41,368 bases of DNA from an uncultured Pleurocapsa sp. (GTDB lineage Bacteria > Cyanobacteriota > Cyanobacteriia > Cyanobacteriales > Xenococcaceae), in contig CALLPS010000006.1 in the NCBI GenBank assembly GCA_938015355.1, forward strand, positions 1 to 41,368, read 5' to 3'. A program made the position numbers and the translations under genes. A model generated the notes under the pieces. That model saw nothing but the letters and a program-made list of their open reading frames with translations, had not been told where the DNA came from and did no database searches. Shown in pieces: positions 8,265 through 17,003 of this stretch (its first letter is position 1; every line of letters begins with the position of its first letter).

Positions 8265-9494
8265 CTAAGCAATTTTAGGTTCAGGTATAGGAACAATAAA
8301 TTTTCCTCCTGATGCTTGGTATTCCTGCTGTTGCTGCATAATCTCTTCGGCAAAATTCCATGCCAGAATCAATACATAGTCGGGTTGATCTTCTAGTAAT
8401 TTAGCAGGGGGAAAGATCGGTAAATGATTCACTCCCATATAGCGACCATGTTTAAAAGGATTTAAGTCCACAATATAGTCAAGTAAAGTTTTGTCGATTC
8501 CTAAATAGCTCAACATGGTAGTAGCTTTCGCCGCAGCACCATAACCAACAACCGTCTTACCTTGCTGCTTTAAGTCCCACAAAATATCCATTAGGGAATG
8601 TTTGAAGTTTGTTACCTGGTCAGCAAAATCATGATAGTAAGTAATCTGATCTACCTGAGCCTGTTGTTCAGCCTTTAACAAAGATGTGACCGAATCCTGG
8701 ACAGCTTCTACTGGTTCGACATATAAACGCAAGGAGCCACCATGTATTTTAGTGCGATCGATCCTATTGAGATATAAAGAGTGTCTTCTAAAGAGTTTAT
8801 CCAAAGCTGTTACCGAATAATAGCAAAGATGTTGATGATAAATAGTATCGAATTCGCAATGTTCGACTAAATCCACTAAATAAGGAGCTTCAATTACTGC
8901 CACCCCTGTATCTTTCAATAAGATAGAGATACCTGCCACAAAACCATTTAAGTCTGGTACATGAGCGAGAACATTGTTTGCCAGAAAGACATCCCCTTGC
9001 TTACCTTCATCCCGCAGTTTTTGCGCGAGCTCTTTGCCAAAGAAAGTACAGATCGAATTAACCCCTTTCTTAATGGCAGCATCCACTGGACCCGATGCTG
9101 GATCTATCCCTAGAACAGGAATACCTTGTTCGACAAAGTTTTGGAGCATATAGCCATCATTACTAGCCGCTTCAATCACCAAGCTACTACTATCTAGATT
9201 TCTGGTCTTAATTAGATTTTTAGCACTATCACCAAAATGTTTGAGTAACGATGCTGATACAGATGAAAAATAAGGATAGTCTTGGCAAAATAAAATCTCA
9301 GGGGGAACTATTTCCGTAATTTGCACCAGGCTACATTCAGGACAAAAAACCAAGTCAAGAGGGGCAGTATACTCAGGTAAGTCCAACTGTTCTTTCGTCA
9401 AAAGATTATCAGCCAGAGGAGTATAGCCGAAAGATATAATTTCATTTAGGTCTGAGTTACCGCAGGAGAGGCAACTTGACTTATGGTCATTCAT
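8265..9494 (-). CDS. NDP-hexose C-methyltransferase (copy 1)
   Basis: This 409-residue protein is a close fit to the sugar C-methyltransferase family. It has a zinc-binding domain with Cys8/Cys11 and Cys51/Cys54 (CLSC, CPEC), then a SAM-binding loop [13 protein letters not shown] (106-118). A conserved middle block follows with [26 protein letters not shown], whose His-containing YHQHLCYYS stretch corresponds to the catalytic region of TylC3-like enzymes. Its C-terminal domain contains [18 protein letters not shown]. It would add a methyl group to C3 or a neighbouring carbon of a 4-keto sugar nucleotide. It is in line with rfbF and the SDR gene upstream. A 156-bp gap with a strong stem-loop separates it from the SDR gene, so it may have its own signal. 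Confidence 0.88.
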   Translation of the reverse strand: MNDHKSSCLSCGNSDLNEIISFGYTPLADNLLTKEQLDLPEYTAPLDLVFCPECSLVQITEIVPPEILFCQDYPYFSSVSASLLKHFGDSAKNLIKTRNLDSSSLVIEAASNDGYMLQNFVEQGIPVLGIDPASGPVDAAIKKGVNSICTFFGKELAQKLRDEGKQGDVFLANNVLAHVPDLNGFVAGISILLKDTGVAVIEAPYLVDLVEHCEFDTIYHQHLCYYSVTALDKLFRRHSLYLNRIDRTKIHGGSLRLYVEPVEAVQDSVTSLLKAEQQAQVDQITYYHDFADQVTNFKHSLMDILWDLKQQGKTVVGYGAAAKATTMLSYLGIDKTLLDYIVDLNPFKHGRYMGVNHLPIFPPAKLLEDQPDYVLILAWNFAEEIMQQQQEYQASGGKFIVPIPEPKIA

Positions 9495-9540
9495 AGTTGG
9501 GACTTATTTATTATAGGACTTAATGATTATTCTTAATGAT

Positions 9541-9566
9541 TAGGGCAACCACAACTGATTGCCCTA
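9541..9566 (-). terminator. Intercistronic stem-loop between SDR and methyltransferase genes
   Basis: TAGGGCAA (9541-9548) pairs perfectly with TTGCCCTA (9559-9566) around a 10-base loop. It lies in the gap between the SDR gene and the first methyltransferase gene. No U-tract follows on the minus strand, so it is either a weak terminator or an mRNA-processing/stability element that lowers downstream expression. Confidence 0.45.
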
Positions 9567-9650
9567 GTATCCCGAAACATTCAGTAATAGACTTATTTCA
9601 ACTAAGTAAACTAAGTACAAGAGCAAGCTATTCACTGCCAAAGATGTAAG

Positions 9651-10697
9651 CTATTCAATAGTTACCAACTGCTCTTTTTGCCATCGCAGTTCATTATTCA
9701 GTAGCTCATTACTAATCAAATACTTAATATGAGCAATTCTTTGATATTTATCACCTTCAAATTCATCTAAAGTCAAACCGACCTGTTGATAAACCTCATA
9801 TAATTCTGCTGCACCTTTGCGAGCATTCCATTGAGGTTGAAAGTTAGGCAAAACTTTGGCAATTTTGCTACAGTCAACTCGATAACAGCGTTTATCAGGC
9901 CCCGCGTTAGGAGCATATTCTATGCGACAGTTTGGCACCGTCTCTTTAACGATATCTGCCAAGTCCCTAATTTGATAATTATCCTCGTTACGTCCTACGT
10001 TAAAAGCTTCATTGTGAATTAGTTCTGTTGGAGCTTCTAAAACCGCAATAAAGGCACGAGAAATATCTTCAATATGAACAATGGGTCGCCAAGGAGTACC
10101 ATCACTTTTGATATAGACCAAGCCTTTGGTAAAAGCCCAAGCAACCAAATTATTGAGTACTAAATCAAAGCGCAATCTTGGTGACACCCCATAAGCCGTA
10201 GCATTCCGTAAAAAAGTCGGGCTAAAATTATCATCAGCTAACTGACTAACATCTTGCTCCACTTTTACTTTAGAAAATCCGTAGGGAGTAACGGGATTAA
10301 AATCAGACTGTTCATCCAGCCAATCTTCACCCCCCGCACCATAATTACTACAGGAAGAAGAGAAAATAAACCGCCTCACCCCTGCTTGTTTGGACAATTC
10401 AGCCAGTTTAACCGAAGCTCGATAGTTAATCTCTTCCGTCAATTGAGGGTTAAGATTACCTAAGGGGTCATTAGAAAGACCCGCTAAATGTAAAACGGCT
10501 TCAAATCCTTCAACATCCTGAAGTTCAATATCTCGAACATCTTTCTTGATCTCGGGAATTTCTACCATGCCGCTGCCGAAAGTACTTCTAGCATACAGAT
10601 CTGTATCTAAACCGACAACATCGTACCCTTTGTCGATCAGCATTGGAATCATCAGTGTTCCGATGTACCCCTTGTGACCAGTCACCAATACTCTCAT
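9651..10697 (-). CDS. NAD-dependent epimerase/dehydratase (extended SDR), sugar nucleotide
   Basis: This 348-residue extended short-chain dehydrogenase has the NAD-binding GxxGxxG as GHKGYIG (7-13). The catalytic Tyr-Lys pair is YGFSK (Tyr139, Lys143), and the SSSCSNYG segment supplies the active-site Ser. The RPIVHIEDISRAF and FNVGRNEDNYQI blocks are typical of enzymes acting on UDP-, dTDP- or CDP-sugars. It is immediately downstream of rfbF with zero spacing: its ATG at 10697 directly follows the rfbF TAA. The two are therefore one operon and probably one pathway. It may be a 4,6-dehydratase-like, epimerase or 4-ketoreductase enzyme, and the sequence does not settle which. Confidence 0.87.
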   Translation of the reverse strand: MRVLVTGHKGYIGTLMIPMLIDKGYDVVGLDTDLYARSTFGSGMVEIPEIKKDVRDIELQDVEGFEAVLHLAGLSNDPLGNLNPQLTEEINYRASVKLAELSKQAGVRRFIFSSSCSNYGAGGEDWLDEQSDFNPVTPYGFSKVKVEQDVSQLADDNFSPTFLRNATAYGVSPRLRFDLVLNNLVAWAFTKGLVYIKSDGTPWRPIVHIEDISRAFIAVLEAPTELIHNEAFNVGRNEDNYQIRDLADIVKETVPNCRIEYAPNAGPDKRCYRVDCSKIAKVLPNFQPQWNARKGAAELYEVYQQVGLTLDEFEGDKYQRIAHIKYLISNELLNNELRWQKEQLVTIE

Positions 10698-11477
10698 TTA
10701 TTTTTTCTCCCAAGTTTTCCAAGGTGCATTGCCGTCAGCCCATAATCCTTCTAAACGACGTTTGTCTCTCAATGTATCCATACATTGCCAGAAACCATCG
10801 TGTTTATAAGCCATTAGTTGACCATCTTTAGCCAATCTTTCTAGAGGTGCTTTTTCCCATTGAGTGTCATCACCGTCTATGTAATCAAAAACTCCTGGTT
10901 CTAAAACAAAGAAAGCGCCATTAATCCAACCTTCTTTAGTCTGAGGCTTTTCGGAAAACTCAGATATTTGGTCACCATCTAAATCTAAATGTCCAAAACG
11001 CGCAGGAGGTCGAACCGCAGTCAAGGTGGCGAGTTTACCATGAGAACGGTGGAAAGCCAGTAGATCATGTAGATTGACATCCGAAACACCATCACCCCAG
11101 GTCAACATGAACGTTTCTCCACCAACGTAAGGCGCAAGACGTTTAATTCTACCTCCAGTGTTAGTCATCAATCCTGTATCAATTAGATCCACATTCCAGT
11201 CCAGCTGATAACCACCATGAGTTTTGACCTTGCCATTACTCAAATCTACGGTTAGATTACTATTAAGAGCACAATAATCAACCATAAATTTCTTGATTAC
11301 TGCACCTTTGTAACCCAAAGCTACCGTAAAGTCTTTGAAGCCATACTGGTGAAAGTGCATCATTATGTGCCACAAAATTGGTTGTCCCCCAATTTCTACC
11401 ATCGGCTTGGGCTTGTTTTCCGTTTCTTCGGAGATTCGGGTTCCTAAACCACCTGCAAGAAAGGCTACTTTCATCAT
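10698..11477 (-). CDS. rfbF: Glucose-1-phosphate cytidylyltransferase
   Basis: This enzyme makes CDP-glucose from glucose 1-phosphate and CTP, the entry step to CDP-linked deoxy sugars. The nucleotidyltransferase signature GGLGTR (9-14) and ENKPKPMVEIGGQPILWHIM are diagnostic for the RfbF branch. The metal-binding LTWGDGVSDV and the later DGFWQCMDTLRDKRRLEGLW also fit that branch. The length of 259 residues is normal. Two consecutive ATGs occur (11477, 11474), and an AGGAG just upstream is better spaced for the second. It heads the sugar cluster. The usual partner rfbG (CDP-glucose 4,6-dehydratase) is absent from the window. Confidence 0.95.
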   Translation of the reverse strand: MMKVAFLAGGLGTRISEETENKPKPMVEIGGQPILWHIMMHFHQYGFKDFTVALGYKGAVIKKFMVDYCALNSNLTVDLSNGKVKTHGGYQLDWNVDLIDTGLMTNTGGRIKRLAPYVGGETFMLTWGDGVSDVNLHDLLAFHRSHGKLATLTAVRPPARFGHLDLDGDQISEFSEKPQTKEGWINGAFFVLEPGVFDYIDGDDTQWEKAPLERLAKDGQLMAYKHDGFWQCMDTLRDKRRLEGLWADGNAPWKTWEKK

Positions 11478-11725
11478 TTCTCCTGGTTTTAAGCGAATTA
11501 GGCTTAGATCTTGTTAGGCAATCCTAATTAAGGAAGTTAAGTAATTTTACTAACAAGTCAAGATTAACTTCAATTTAGCTTTATTGTAAATATACTTGGA
11601 TTATTTTTGTTTGAAGTTTTGATAAAGGTGACAACATAAAAATGTAAGATACCTAAACTAAATTTACATCAGAGTATTGTCCAAGATAGAAAACCCTGCT
11701 ACAAGAATCTTTATCTATCAAATAT

Positions 11726-12502
11726 TTAAAATGCTGACATGGGGTTGAGCCAAGTAATTAGTTCCCGTTGCAGATTTTGTAAATCGCGAGACATTCCTTG
11801 ATTAAACCATTGTCCAATCGCATCAATTGGCGTAAATAAATCCCCTGTTTGCCAGCGAATTTTTTGACTCAAAGGAGTTAAATGATTTCCTGTTAGAGTA
11901 CGGAGGGTTACCATTTGGGGAAACCGATGCTCCAAAACATCGTTTAAATTAACTGACTGATCTAAATTGTCTTGGTTAAATTTAAGTAACAAATTACGAC
12001 GCACATTATAATGCTCGACAATTAGCTGTTCTGTTTCTGTGGGAGAAGGGGCAAACTCTATATTTAGCATGGGAGTAGTATTAAACTGTTCCATAAAAGG
12101 AACTGCCCTACTTGCAGGATAATTGTTAAAAGAAATCAAAATATTACCTGCTCTTTCTACGTCATATAAACTGCCAATCAGCAAATGTAATTTACAGCCC
12201 ATACTGTGTCCCACACCATAGATTGGCACATAGCCTTGACTCAAATTGTTGCTTTTTTGTAATCTTTCAATCACGGTTTCTAGACGATTGAGAACTTCCC
12301 GAGCGATCGCAAAATGATCAAAAGTGTTAAGGAAAGGAGTAGCGATAATTCCGTATCCCTCCTGGCTAAGTTGTTCGAGGATAGTACGATAGGATATTTG
12401 AGGTGCCGTCGCCACAAACGCCCCTCCCAGAAAATGGATAATCCCCTTGACTTTTTGACGCGGAAGATAAACCCAGCTACCAGAGATTTCTTGCCATTCC
12501 AT
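11726..12502 (-). CDS. DUF1350 family alpha/beta-hydrolase-like protein
   Basis: The product begins MEWQEISGSWVYLP and continues with GIIHFLGGAFVATAPQISYRTILEQL, the recognisable opening of the DUF1350 family found in cyanobacteria and plastid-bearing plants. A nucleophile-elbow-like GHSMG sits about 100 residues in, within YGVGHSMGCKLHLLIG, suggesting an alpha/beta hydrolase fold. The function is not established. There is no signal peptide, so it is probably cytosolic. An upstream ATG at 12520 would add six residues (MLHTRY); I prefer the ATG at 12502 from the family start. The gene is monocistronic, with hairpins just upstream. Confidence 0.85.
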   Translation of the reverse strand: MEWQEISGSWVYLPRQKVKGIIHFLGGAFVATAPQISYRTILEQLSQEGYGIIATPFLNTFDHFAIAREVLNRLETVIERLQKSNNLSQGYVPIYGVGHSMGCKLHLLIGSLYDVERAGNILISFNNYPASRAVPFMEQFNTTPMLNIEFAPSPTETEQLIVEHYNVRRNLLLKFNQDNLDQSVNLNDVLEHRFPQMVTLRTLTGNHLTPLSQKIRWQTGDLFTPIDAIGQWFNQGMSRDLQNLQRELITWLNPMSAF

Positions 12503-12594
12503 ATATCTAGTGTGTAACATCAGCGTCCAACGATCTAAAATTCCTAATATCAGAGAGAAACAATTTCCCCTTCCCCCTTTTACCTTACTTGATC

Positions 12595-12650
12595 CGTTCC
12601 TATGTCGGATTTTAGATCCGATGGTGCGGTGGGCTTAACCAGCCCTAATA
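12595..12650 (-). terminator. Pair of stem-loops between two minus-strand genes
   Basis: Two adjacent stems lie downstream of the 139-residue gene and upstream of DUF1350: TCGGAT/ATCCGA with a 5-base loop (about 12606-12622), and GGGCT/AGCCC (about 12631-12645). Neither has a clean T-run on the minus strand, so termination is plausible but unproven. Confidence 0.35.
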
Positions 12651-12685
12651 GTTTAATTTATTTCTTAGGAGTAAATAATTAATAA

Positions 12686-13105
12686 TTAGTTGCGCTTGAG
12701 TCCTGACTTTACCCATGCGATGCAGTCCAAAGCACTACTAAATATTTTTGGTGCGGCAATATTGATTAATTTGCCAGGAGCATAGTGATCGTAAAAACAT
12801 TTATTCCCTTCCTGATGAATAATAATCAGATTGTGATTATAAGTGTAACGCTGTTGAAAATAGCCCGACCCCTCCAAAGTTATTTGACTGTCTAAATGCT
12901 GTTTAGCGATCGCTATAATATCTTGAACCTTATTGGAATATAATTGAGCAGGGTTTTTCGCTTGGTGCAAAATACTGGTATAACCTTGTTCTGATAACAA
13001 AGCATAGGAATAGATATCCTGACCATCGACACAGCTAAAAATGAAGGGAATAATTAAACATTCCTGATATACCACAGATTTTTCATAGAGAAACCGATCT
13101 ATCAT
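12686..13105 (-). CDS. Conserved-looking hypothetical protein, 139 residues
   Basis: I do not recognise a named family. The 139-residue product starts MIDRFLYEKSVVYQECLIIPFIFSC and has a compact alpha/beta look with no signal peptide or membrane segment. Many tyrosines and a YNHNLIIIH strand are followed by KCFYDHYAPGKLINIAAPKIFSSALDCIAWV. Codon use and HIP1 content (an octamer at about 12906) resemble the neighbours, so it is probably a genuine native gene. It lies between DUF1350 and the pyruvate dehydrogenase E2 gene on the same strand, with large gaps on both sides, so there is no operon clue. Confidence 0.6.
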   Translation of the reverse strand: MIDRFLYEKSVVYQECLIIPFIFSCVDGQDIYSYALLSEQGYTSILHQAKNPAQLYSNKVQDIIAIAKQHLDSQITLEGSGYFQQRYTYNHNLIIIHQEGNKCFYDHYAPGKLINIAAPKIFSSALDCIAWVKSGLKRN

Positions 13106-13153
13106 CTGACTTGAATTGTTGATTCAACTGTCTAGGCTGTTTTTGGTCACTGG

Positions 13154-13174
13154 TTATTAGTTATTAGTTATTAG
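13154..13174. repeat. Heptanucleotide tandem repeat, TTATTAG x3
   Basis: There are three perfect copies of TTATTAG upstream of the 139-residue gene. The sequence differs from the AGCTTAT array 85 bp away, but the unit length is the same. Confidence 0.8.
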
Positions 13175-13258
13175 CCAACTGTCTTGTGTATTGAAGGGAA
13201 AAGATAAAAGGATGTTCTTTTCCCTAATTCCTATGAAAGAATCACGGTGTAGATTAAA

Positions 13259-13286
13259 AGCTTATAGCTTATAGCTTATAGCTAAG
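13259..13286. repeat. Heptanucleotide tandem repeat, AGCTTAT x3.5
   Basis: Three perfect AGCTTAT units and a degenerate AGCTAAG lie immediately at the 3' end of the E2 gene, whose stop is at 13288. The unit is identical to the array at 6881-6901. Confidence 0.85.
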
Positions 13287-13287
13287 A

Positions 13288-14586
13288 TCAAAGCGTCAAA
13301 GAGTGAGTATCAGTTTCAATCAAAGTAGCTAGATCTTTCAGGAAAGCTGCTGCTTGTGCGCCATAGATAATACGATGATCGGAAGTAATATTCACCTTCA
13401 TCTGGCGTTTAACTCCCATCATGCCCGAATCATCAGCTACCAACTGCGGTTTTGAACCACCTACAGCCAGGATTGAACCTTGTCCTTGAGGCAAGATGGC
13501 ATCAAAGTTATCTACGCCAAACATGCCTAAGTTAGAAAGGGTAAATGTGCCAGTGCTATATTCTTCAGGCTTTAATTGCTTAGATCTAGAACGAGCAACC
13601 AAATCTTTCCAGATACGAGATAGAGAATAAATATCGATCTGATCAGCATTACGCAACACAGGAGTAATTAAACCACCGTCGGGCATCGCTACCGCCACCG
13701 CAACATTAATTTCCGAATTATAGCTAGTAGCATCTTGAACATAGCTTGCATTGACGACAGGATGCTTTTTAAGGGTGAGAGCGATCGCTTTTGCCAACAA
13801 CGCCGTCATGGTCACTCCCTTGGGCTTAATTTGCTTATAAAGCTTGTCTAAAGCATCGGTATTGATGGTGTACGTTACATGGAAAGTTGGCACTTGGAGA
13901 CTTGTCATCATGTTCTGTACCACAGCTTTTTGCAAAGTGTTTAGGGGTACAGTTTCACCAGGGGCAATGTTAGGGGGAGCAACGACAGGAGTCGGAGTGG
14001 ATGCCATAGCAGGAGGAGAAGCAGCCATGGCTACGGGAATAGCGGTCGGAGTGCTGGGGGCTTTCCCAGATGCTTGCTCGACATCTCCTGCGGTAATACG
14101 TCCATAAGGACCACTTCCTTGAAGGGTTTTTAAATCTACCCCGAACTTTTTGGCTAATTTTTTCGCTCTGGGAGAAGCAACAGTCCTACCTGAAGCATTA
14201 TTGTTAGTCCCACCATTACTAGCTATGGCAACGGGAGTCACTGCGGGAGTTGTAACAGTTTCTACGGAAGCTACTGCTACTTCTTTTGGTACGCTTGAGC
14301 CACTTCCATGAGCTGCTGCTTGCTTTTTCGCTTCGTCAAATTCGGCTTCAGTTTCGGCAATAAGAGCGATCGCACTACCTACAGGAGCTTCTTGTCCTGC
14401 TTCCACCATAATAACTGCCAGATAGCCTTCATTAAAGGATTCTACGTCCATGTCGGCTTTGTCTGACTCCACCACCAGAACTGTTTCCCCTTTTTCTACT
14501 TTGTCTCCAGGAGATTTAGTCCACTCAACAATCTTACCTGTTTCCATCGTGGAACTGAGGGCGGGCATAAATATATCGTGAATCAT
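13288..14586 (-). CDS. pdhC: Dihydrolipoamide acetyltransferase, E2 of pyruvate dehydrogenase
   Basis: E2 transfers the acetyl group from pyruvate dehydrogenase to coenzyme A. The domains, in order, are as follows. A lipoyl domain has its modified lysine at Lys43 in SDKADMDVES. An Ala/Pro/Thr-rich linker follows. The peripheral-subunit-binding domain is at about 136-170 (ASPRAKKLAKKFGVDLKTLQGSGPYGRI). A second flexible linker leads to the catalytic acyltransferase domain from about 210. The active-site motif reads DHRIIYGA (403-410): the catalytic histidine is kept, but the Asp found four residues on in many bacterial enzymes is Tyr. This Tyr form is what I recall for the plastid/cyanobacterial branch, so it is lineage-typical and not damage. 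The other complex genes are not adjacent, as is common in cyanobacteria. Confidence 0.95.
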   Translation of the reverse strand: MIHDIFMPALSSTMETGKIVEWTKSPGDKVEKGETVLVVESDKADMDVESFNEGYLAVIMVEAGQEAPVGSAIALIAETEAEFDEAKKQAAAHGSGSSVPKEVAVASVETVTTPAVTPVAIASNGGTNNNASGRTVASPRAKKLAKKFGVDLKTLQGSGPYGRITAGDVEQASGKAPSTPTAIPVAMAASPPAMASTPTPVVAPPNIAPGETVPLNTLQKAVVQNMMTSLQVPTFHVTYTINTDALDKLYKQIKPKGVTMTALLAKAIALTLKKHPVVNASYVQDATSYNSEINVAVAVAMPDGGLITPVLRNADQIDIYSLSRIWKDLVARSRSKQLKPEEYSTGTFTLSNLGMFGVDNFDAILPQGQGSILAVGGSKPQLVADDSGMMGVKRQMKVNITSDHRIIYGAQAAAFLKDLATLIETDTHSLTL

Positions 14587-14750
14587 AGTGTGCGATCTTT
14601 ACGTTTTGTAGATTAGTTACCGATACTTGAAATTGGCTGCAACTTCGCGTTGATTACAACCTCTGATGATAACATTCAGACTGAACCTTACAAACTGAAT
14701 ATTTTAGCTGCCAATTTTCTGTTGTCGATGTTTCATGGTCAATTCTAGAA

Positions 14751-16001
14751 TTATCTTTGAGCCAATTTTGGTGTCCTACCCAATAAGCCTGTCATTAGTC
14801 TGAGGGCAAAGATTCTCAGAGGTTTTAAATAGCTCATCATCCATAACCCCAGACGACGTAAAGCTACTACGGGAAGCCAATTATTAGAAAACATCCGATC
14901 TAACAAATCAGTAAAGCCCAAAATAGCGAGATTTTCTATTTTACGCCAACTTTCATAGCGTTTTAGCACCTTGACAGTACCTAGATCTTGCCCCTTTTTC
15001 TGAGCCGTCTGGATTACCTGAGCTAGGCTAGCCGCATCTCGAATACCCATATTTAAGCCTTGTCCCCCTACAGGATGACAACAGTGCGCTGCATCACCAA
15101 CTAAAGCCAAACGAGACTTAATATAGCGATCGCACTGCATTAATTGTACAGGGAATACGAGACGTTTACTTACTAGTTCTAAATCTCCTAAAACTCCTCC
15201 TGTATAGGTTTGCAGTTTTGCCAAAAAGGCTGACTCTTCTAATTCTGCTAACGCTTTGGCTGCCGCGTGGGGATGTGTCCAAACAATCTGACAACGATTT
15301 CCAGGTAACGGCAATACTCCCATGGGACCTGTCGGCCAAAAACGTTCAAAAGCGGTATTGTTCTGTGGGGCAGTATGCTTGATCGTAAATGCGACACAAG
15401 ATTGCCAATATTTCCAGCCACGAGTTTTAATGCCTGATAAGTTCCGAATTTGCGATCGCGCTCCGTCGGCACCGACTACCAGTCTAGTTGTAATTAGTTG
15501 CTTTTGTCCTTGTACTTTGACTTCCACTGTAGAAATCTTCTTTTCTGGAGTTACATTAATTACTTCTCCAGGACAAATCCAAGTGACATTCTGACAGTTA
15601 GCTAGATACTCATGCAGTGCGGTAATAACTACGTTGTGCTGTGCCACATAACCCAAGTATTCTCCTGGTAAATCTTGGTTAGCAAATTTAACCTGTTGAG
15701 GATAATCAGCATCAGTCAGACTAATATGTTCGTATTTGCCAATATGAGGCAATATTTTATCCCAGATACCAATTCCTTGATAAATACGACTAGATAGAGG
15801 AGAAAAAGCATAGGCTTGGGTCTTGGCTTCTACTATTTCTGGAAGTTGAGCCTCAATCAAGATAATCTTTAGACCAGAATCTTTTAGGGCTGCTGCGAGA
15901 GTTGTTCCCACGATGCCTCCACCAACAATGACTAGATCACAATCTAGACCACAATTGGGTTTGGGTAAATCTATTTGAGTAGCTTCTGATTGTGATAACA
16001 T
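14751..16001 (-). CDS. FAD-dependent hydroxylase, UbiH/Coq6 family
   Basis: This 416-residue flavoprotein monooxygenase has all three family motifs. The N-terminal GxGxxG is GGGIVG (27-32), the middle DG motif is VGADGARS, and the C-terminal GD motif is LVGDAAHCCHPVGGQGLNMGIRDA. Relatives hydroxylate aromatic rings of quinone precursors with NAD(P)H and oxygen. In a cyanobacterium the substrate could be a plastoquinone-related or other aromatic compound; sequence does not say which. The N-terminus is soluble, with a possible membrane-associated amphipathic C-terminus (WLPVVALRRLGLWMMSYLKPLRIFALRLMTG). It is not tightly linked to the E2 gene downstream (gap about 165 bp). Confidence 0.88.
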   Translation of the reverse strand: MLSQSEATQIDLPKPNCGLDCDLVIVGGGIVGTTLAAALKDSGLKIILIEAQLPEIVEAKTQAYAFSPLSSRIYQGIGIWDKILPHIGKYEHISLTDADYPQQVKFANQDLPGEYLGYVAQHNVVITALHEYLANCQNVTWICPGEVINVTPEKKISTVEVKVQGQKQLITTRLVVGADGARSQIRNLSGIKTRGWKYWQSCVAFTIKHTAPQNNTAFERFWPTGPMGVLPLPGNRCQIVWTHPHAAAKALAELEESAFLAKLQTYTGGVLGDLELVSKRLVFPVQLMQCDRYIKSRLALVGDAAHCCHPVGGQGLNMGIRDAASLAQVIQTAQKKGQDLGTVKVLKRYESWRKIENLAILGFTDLLDRMFSNNWLPVVALRRLGLWMMSYLKPLRIFALRLMTGLLGRTPKLAQR

Positions 16002-16706
16002 TCAAGAAATTTTTTAAAAGAAATATTTACAATAAATAGTTGCATAAGTATATATACTTTTCTTTATTGTGACGCGATCAGCTTATTAGAACAAGGGGAA
16101 ATTTTAAAGGAATGAAAAATAGAGTATGGGGAAGGAGGGCTGATATGACTTGATGTTAATAGCGCACTCCGCCATTTGCACAAAAGCTAAGGCTTGAGGG
16201 TGACTGCTGTCTTTTGGCGATCAAGGTTGCTCAAAAGAAGTAAAATAGTATTTTTAATTTTAAAATATCAACCAAGTTAAATATGCTTAAAAGCCGTTTT
16301 TCAGTCAATGAAAAATTCGGTGTTTTTGCGAATAGTCTTATTTTTTTTATTTGTTAATATGGGACAAAATTGAGCGTACAAATTGAGCGTACAAATTGCA
16401 ATTATATTTATGTTTTTGCCTGACCGTGATCCATAATTATTCATTGTGATAGTGCAATCAAGATATATTTTCTAATTCACTAATTACTCCTATTATATCT
16501 ATACAGTAATGCAAGATTTTCTTGCTAGATAATGCTATCTATCTATTTATTTTATAGTAACCAAAAAATGATCAATTACTAGCAATATTTTGGCAATATA
16601 TATTGAATTTTGGTGTTTAATTCAGCACCAAGATTAACTTCAATATAAATATTTTTGCCGTCCGAAAAACTACTATCTAACGTTCTATCATCACTAAAAA
16701 AATACT
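16002..16706. other. Long AT-rich gap upstream of the XRE gene
   Basis: This 705-bp stretch has no credible gene; the longest candidate, 24 codons from 16282, has nothing to support it. It contains CAAAAG/CTTTTG arms around 16180-16217, an imperfect stem around 16295-16325 followed by a T-run, the 13-bp iteron at 16367-16398, and several AT-rich promoter-like boxes near the XRE start. A small RNA or long 5' leader is possible but not shown. Confidence 0.4.
16367..16398. repeat. 13-bp iteron, 2.5 copies
   Basis: AAATTGAGCGTAC occurs at 16367-16379 and 16380-16392 and is followed by a partial AAATTG. It lies 309 bp upstream of the XRE gene. Iterated sites of this kind can be regulator operators or transposase-binding ends; no transposase gene is nearby. 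Confidence 0.7.
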
Positions 16707-16976
16707 ATGAGACCTAAGAAAGCACAGCATCAAGAAACAAATTCTCCGTTCAAACGCTTAAGGCTAAATGTTAAGCTATCCCAGGAACAACTAGCTCGGG
16801 AAATTGGCGTAGCAGTATCAACCATTCGTCGCTGGGAAAAAGGTCAGGCGGAGCCAACAATGACAGTGTCCCAAATGAAAGAATTTTGCAAAGCAGTTCA
16901 GAAAAGTTTTGATGACTTACCTAACTCTTTACTACCTATAGATGGCTCTAAAAATGGTAGCAATGGTCGTGCGTAA
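16707..16976 (+). CDS. Small XRE-family helix-turn-helix regulator
   Basis: The 89-residue protein is essentially one XRE/Cro-type helix-turn-helix domain: FKRLRLNVKLSQEQLAREIGV and then VSTIRRWEKGQAEPTM, in which the second stretch is the recognition helix and following turn. A short polar tail (GSKNGSNGRA) follows. It should bind DNA as a dimer. No toxin or phage genes accompany it, and it stands alone on the plus strand between two minus-strand groups, convergent with trpA. The long AT-rich upstream region with an iteron suggests regulated expression, possibly by itself. I know similar small XRE proteins in cyanobacteria but cannot name targets. Confidence 0.82.
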   Translation: MRPKKAQHQETNSPFKRLRLNVKLSQEQLAREIGVAVSTIRRWEKGQAEPTMTVSQMKEFCKAVQKSFDDLPNSLLPIDGSKNGSNGRA

Positions 16977-17003
16977 TGTTAAATTAAATGTTATATTTTT
17001 TAG

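Noticed and set aside
13288-14586. Missing catalytic Asp in the E2 active-site motif (DHRIIYG) as a sign of inactivation
   Set aside because: As I recall, plastid and cyanobacterial E2 proteins commonly carry Tyr here, and the rest of the protein is intact.
16282-16356. 24-codon open frame MLKSRFSVNEKFGVF in the long gap
   Set aside because: It is too short, has no ribosome-binding site and no recognised similarity.
11559-16644. 16-mer CAAGATTAACTTCAAT found at 11559-11574 and 16629-16644
   Set aside because: In AT-rich DNA a single 16-base match over 41 kb is not much beyond chance, and no palindrome or shared context supports it.
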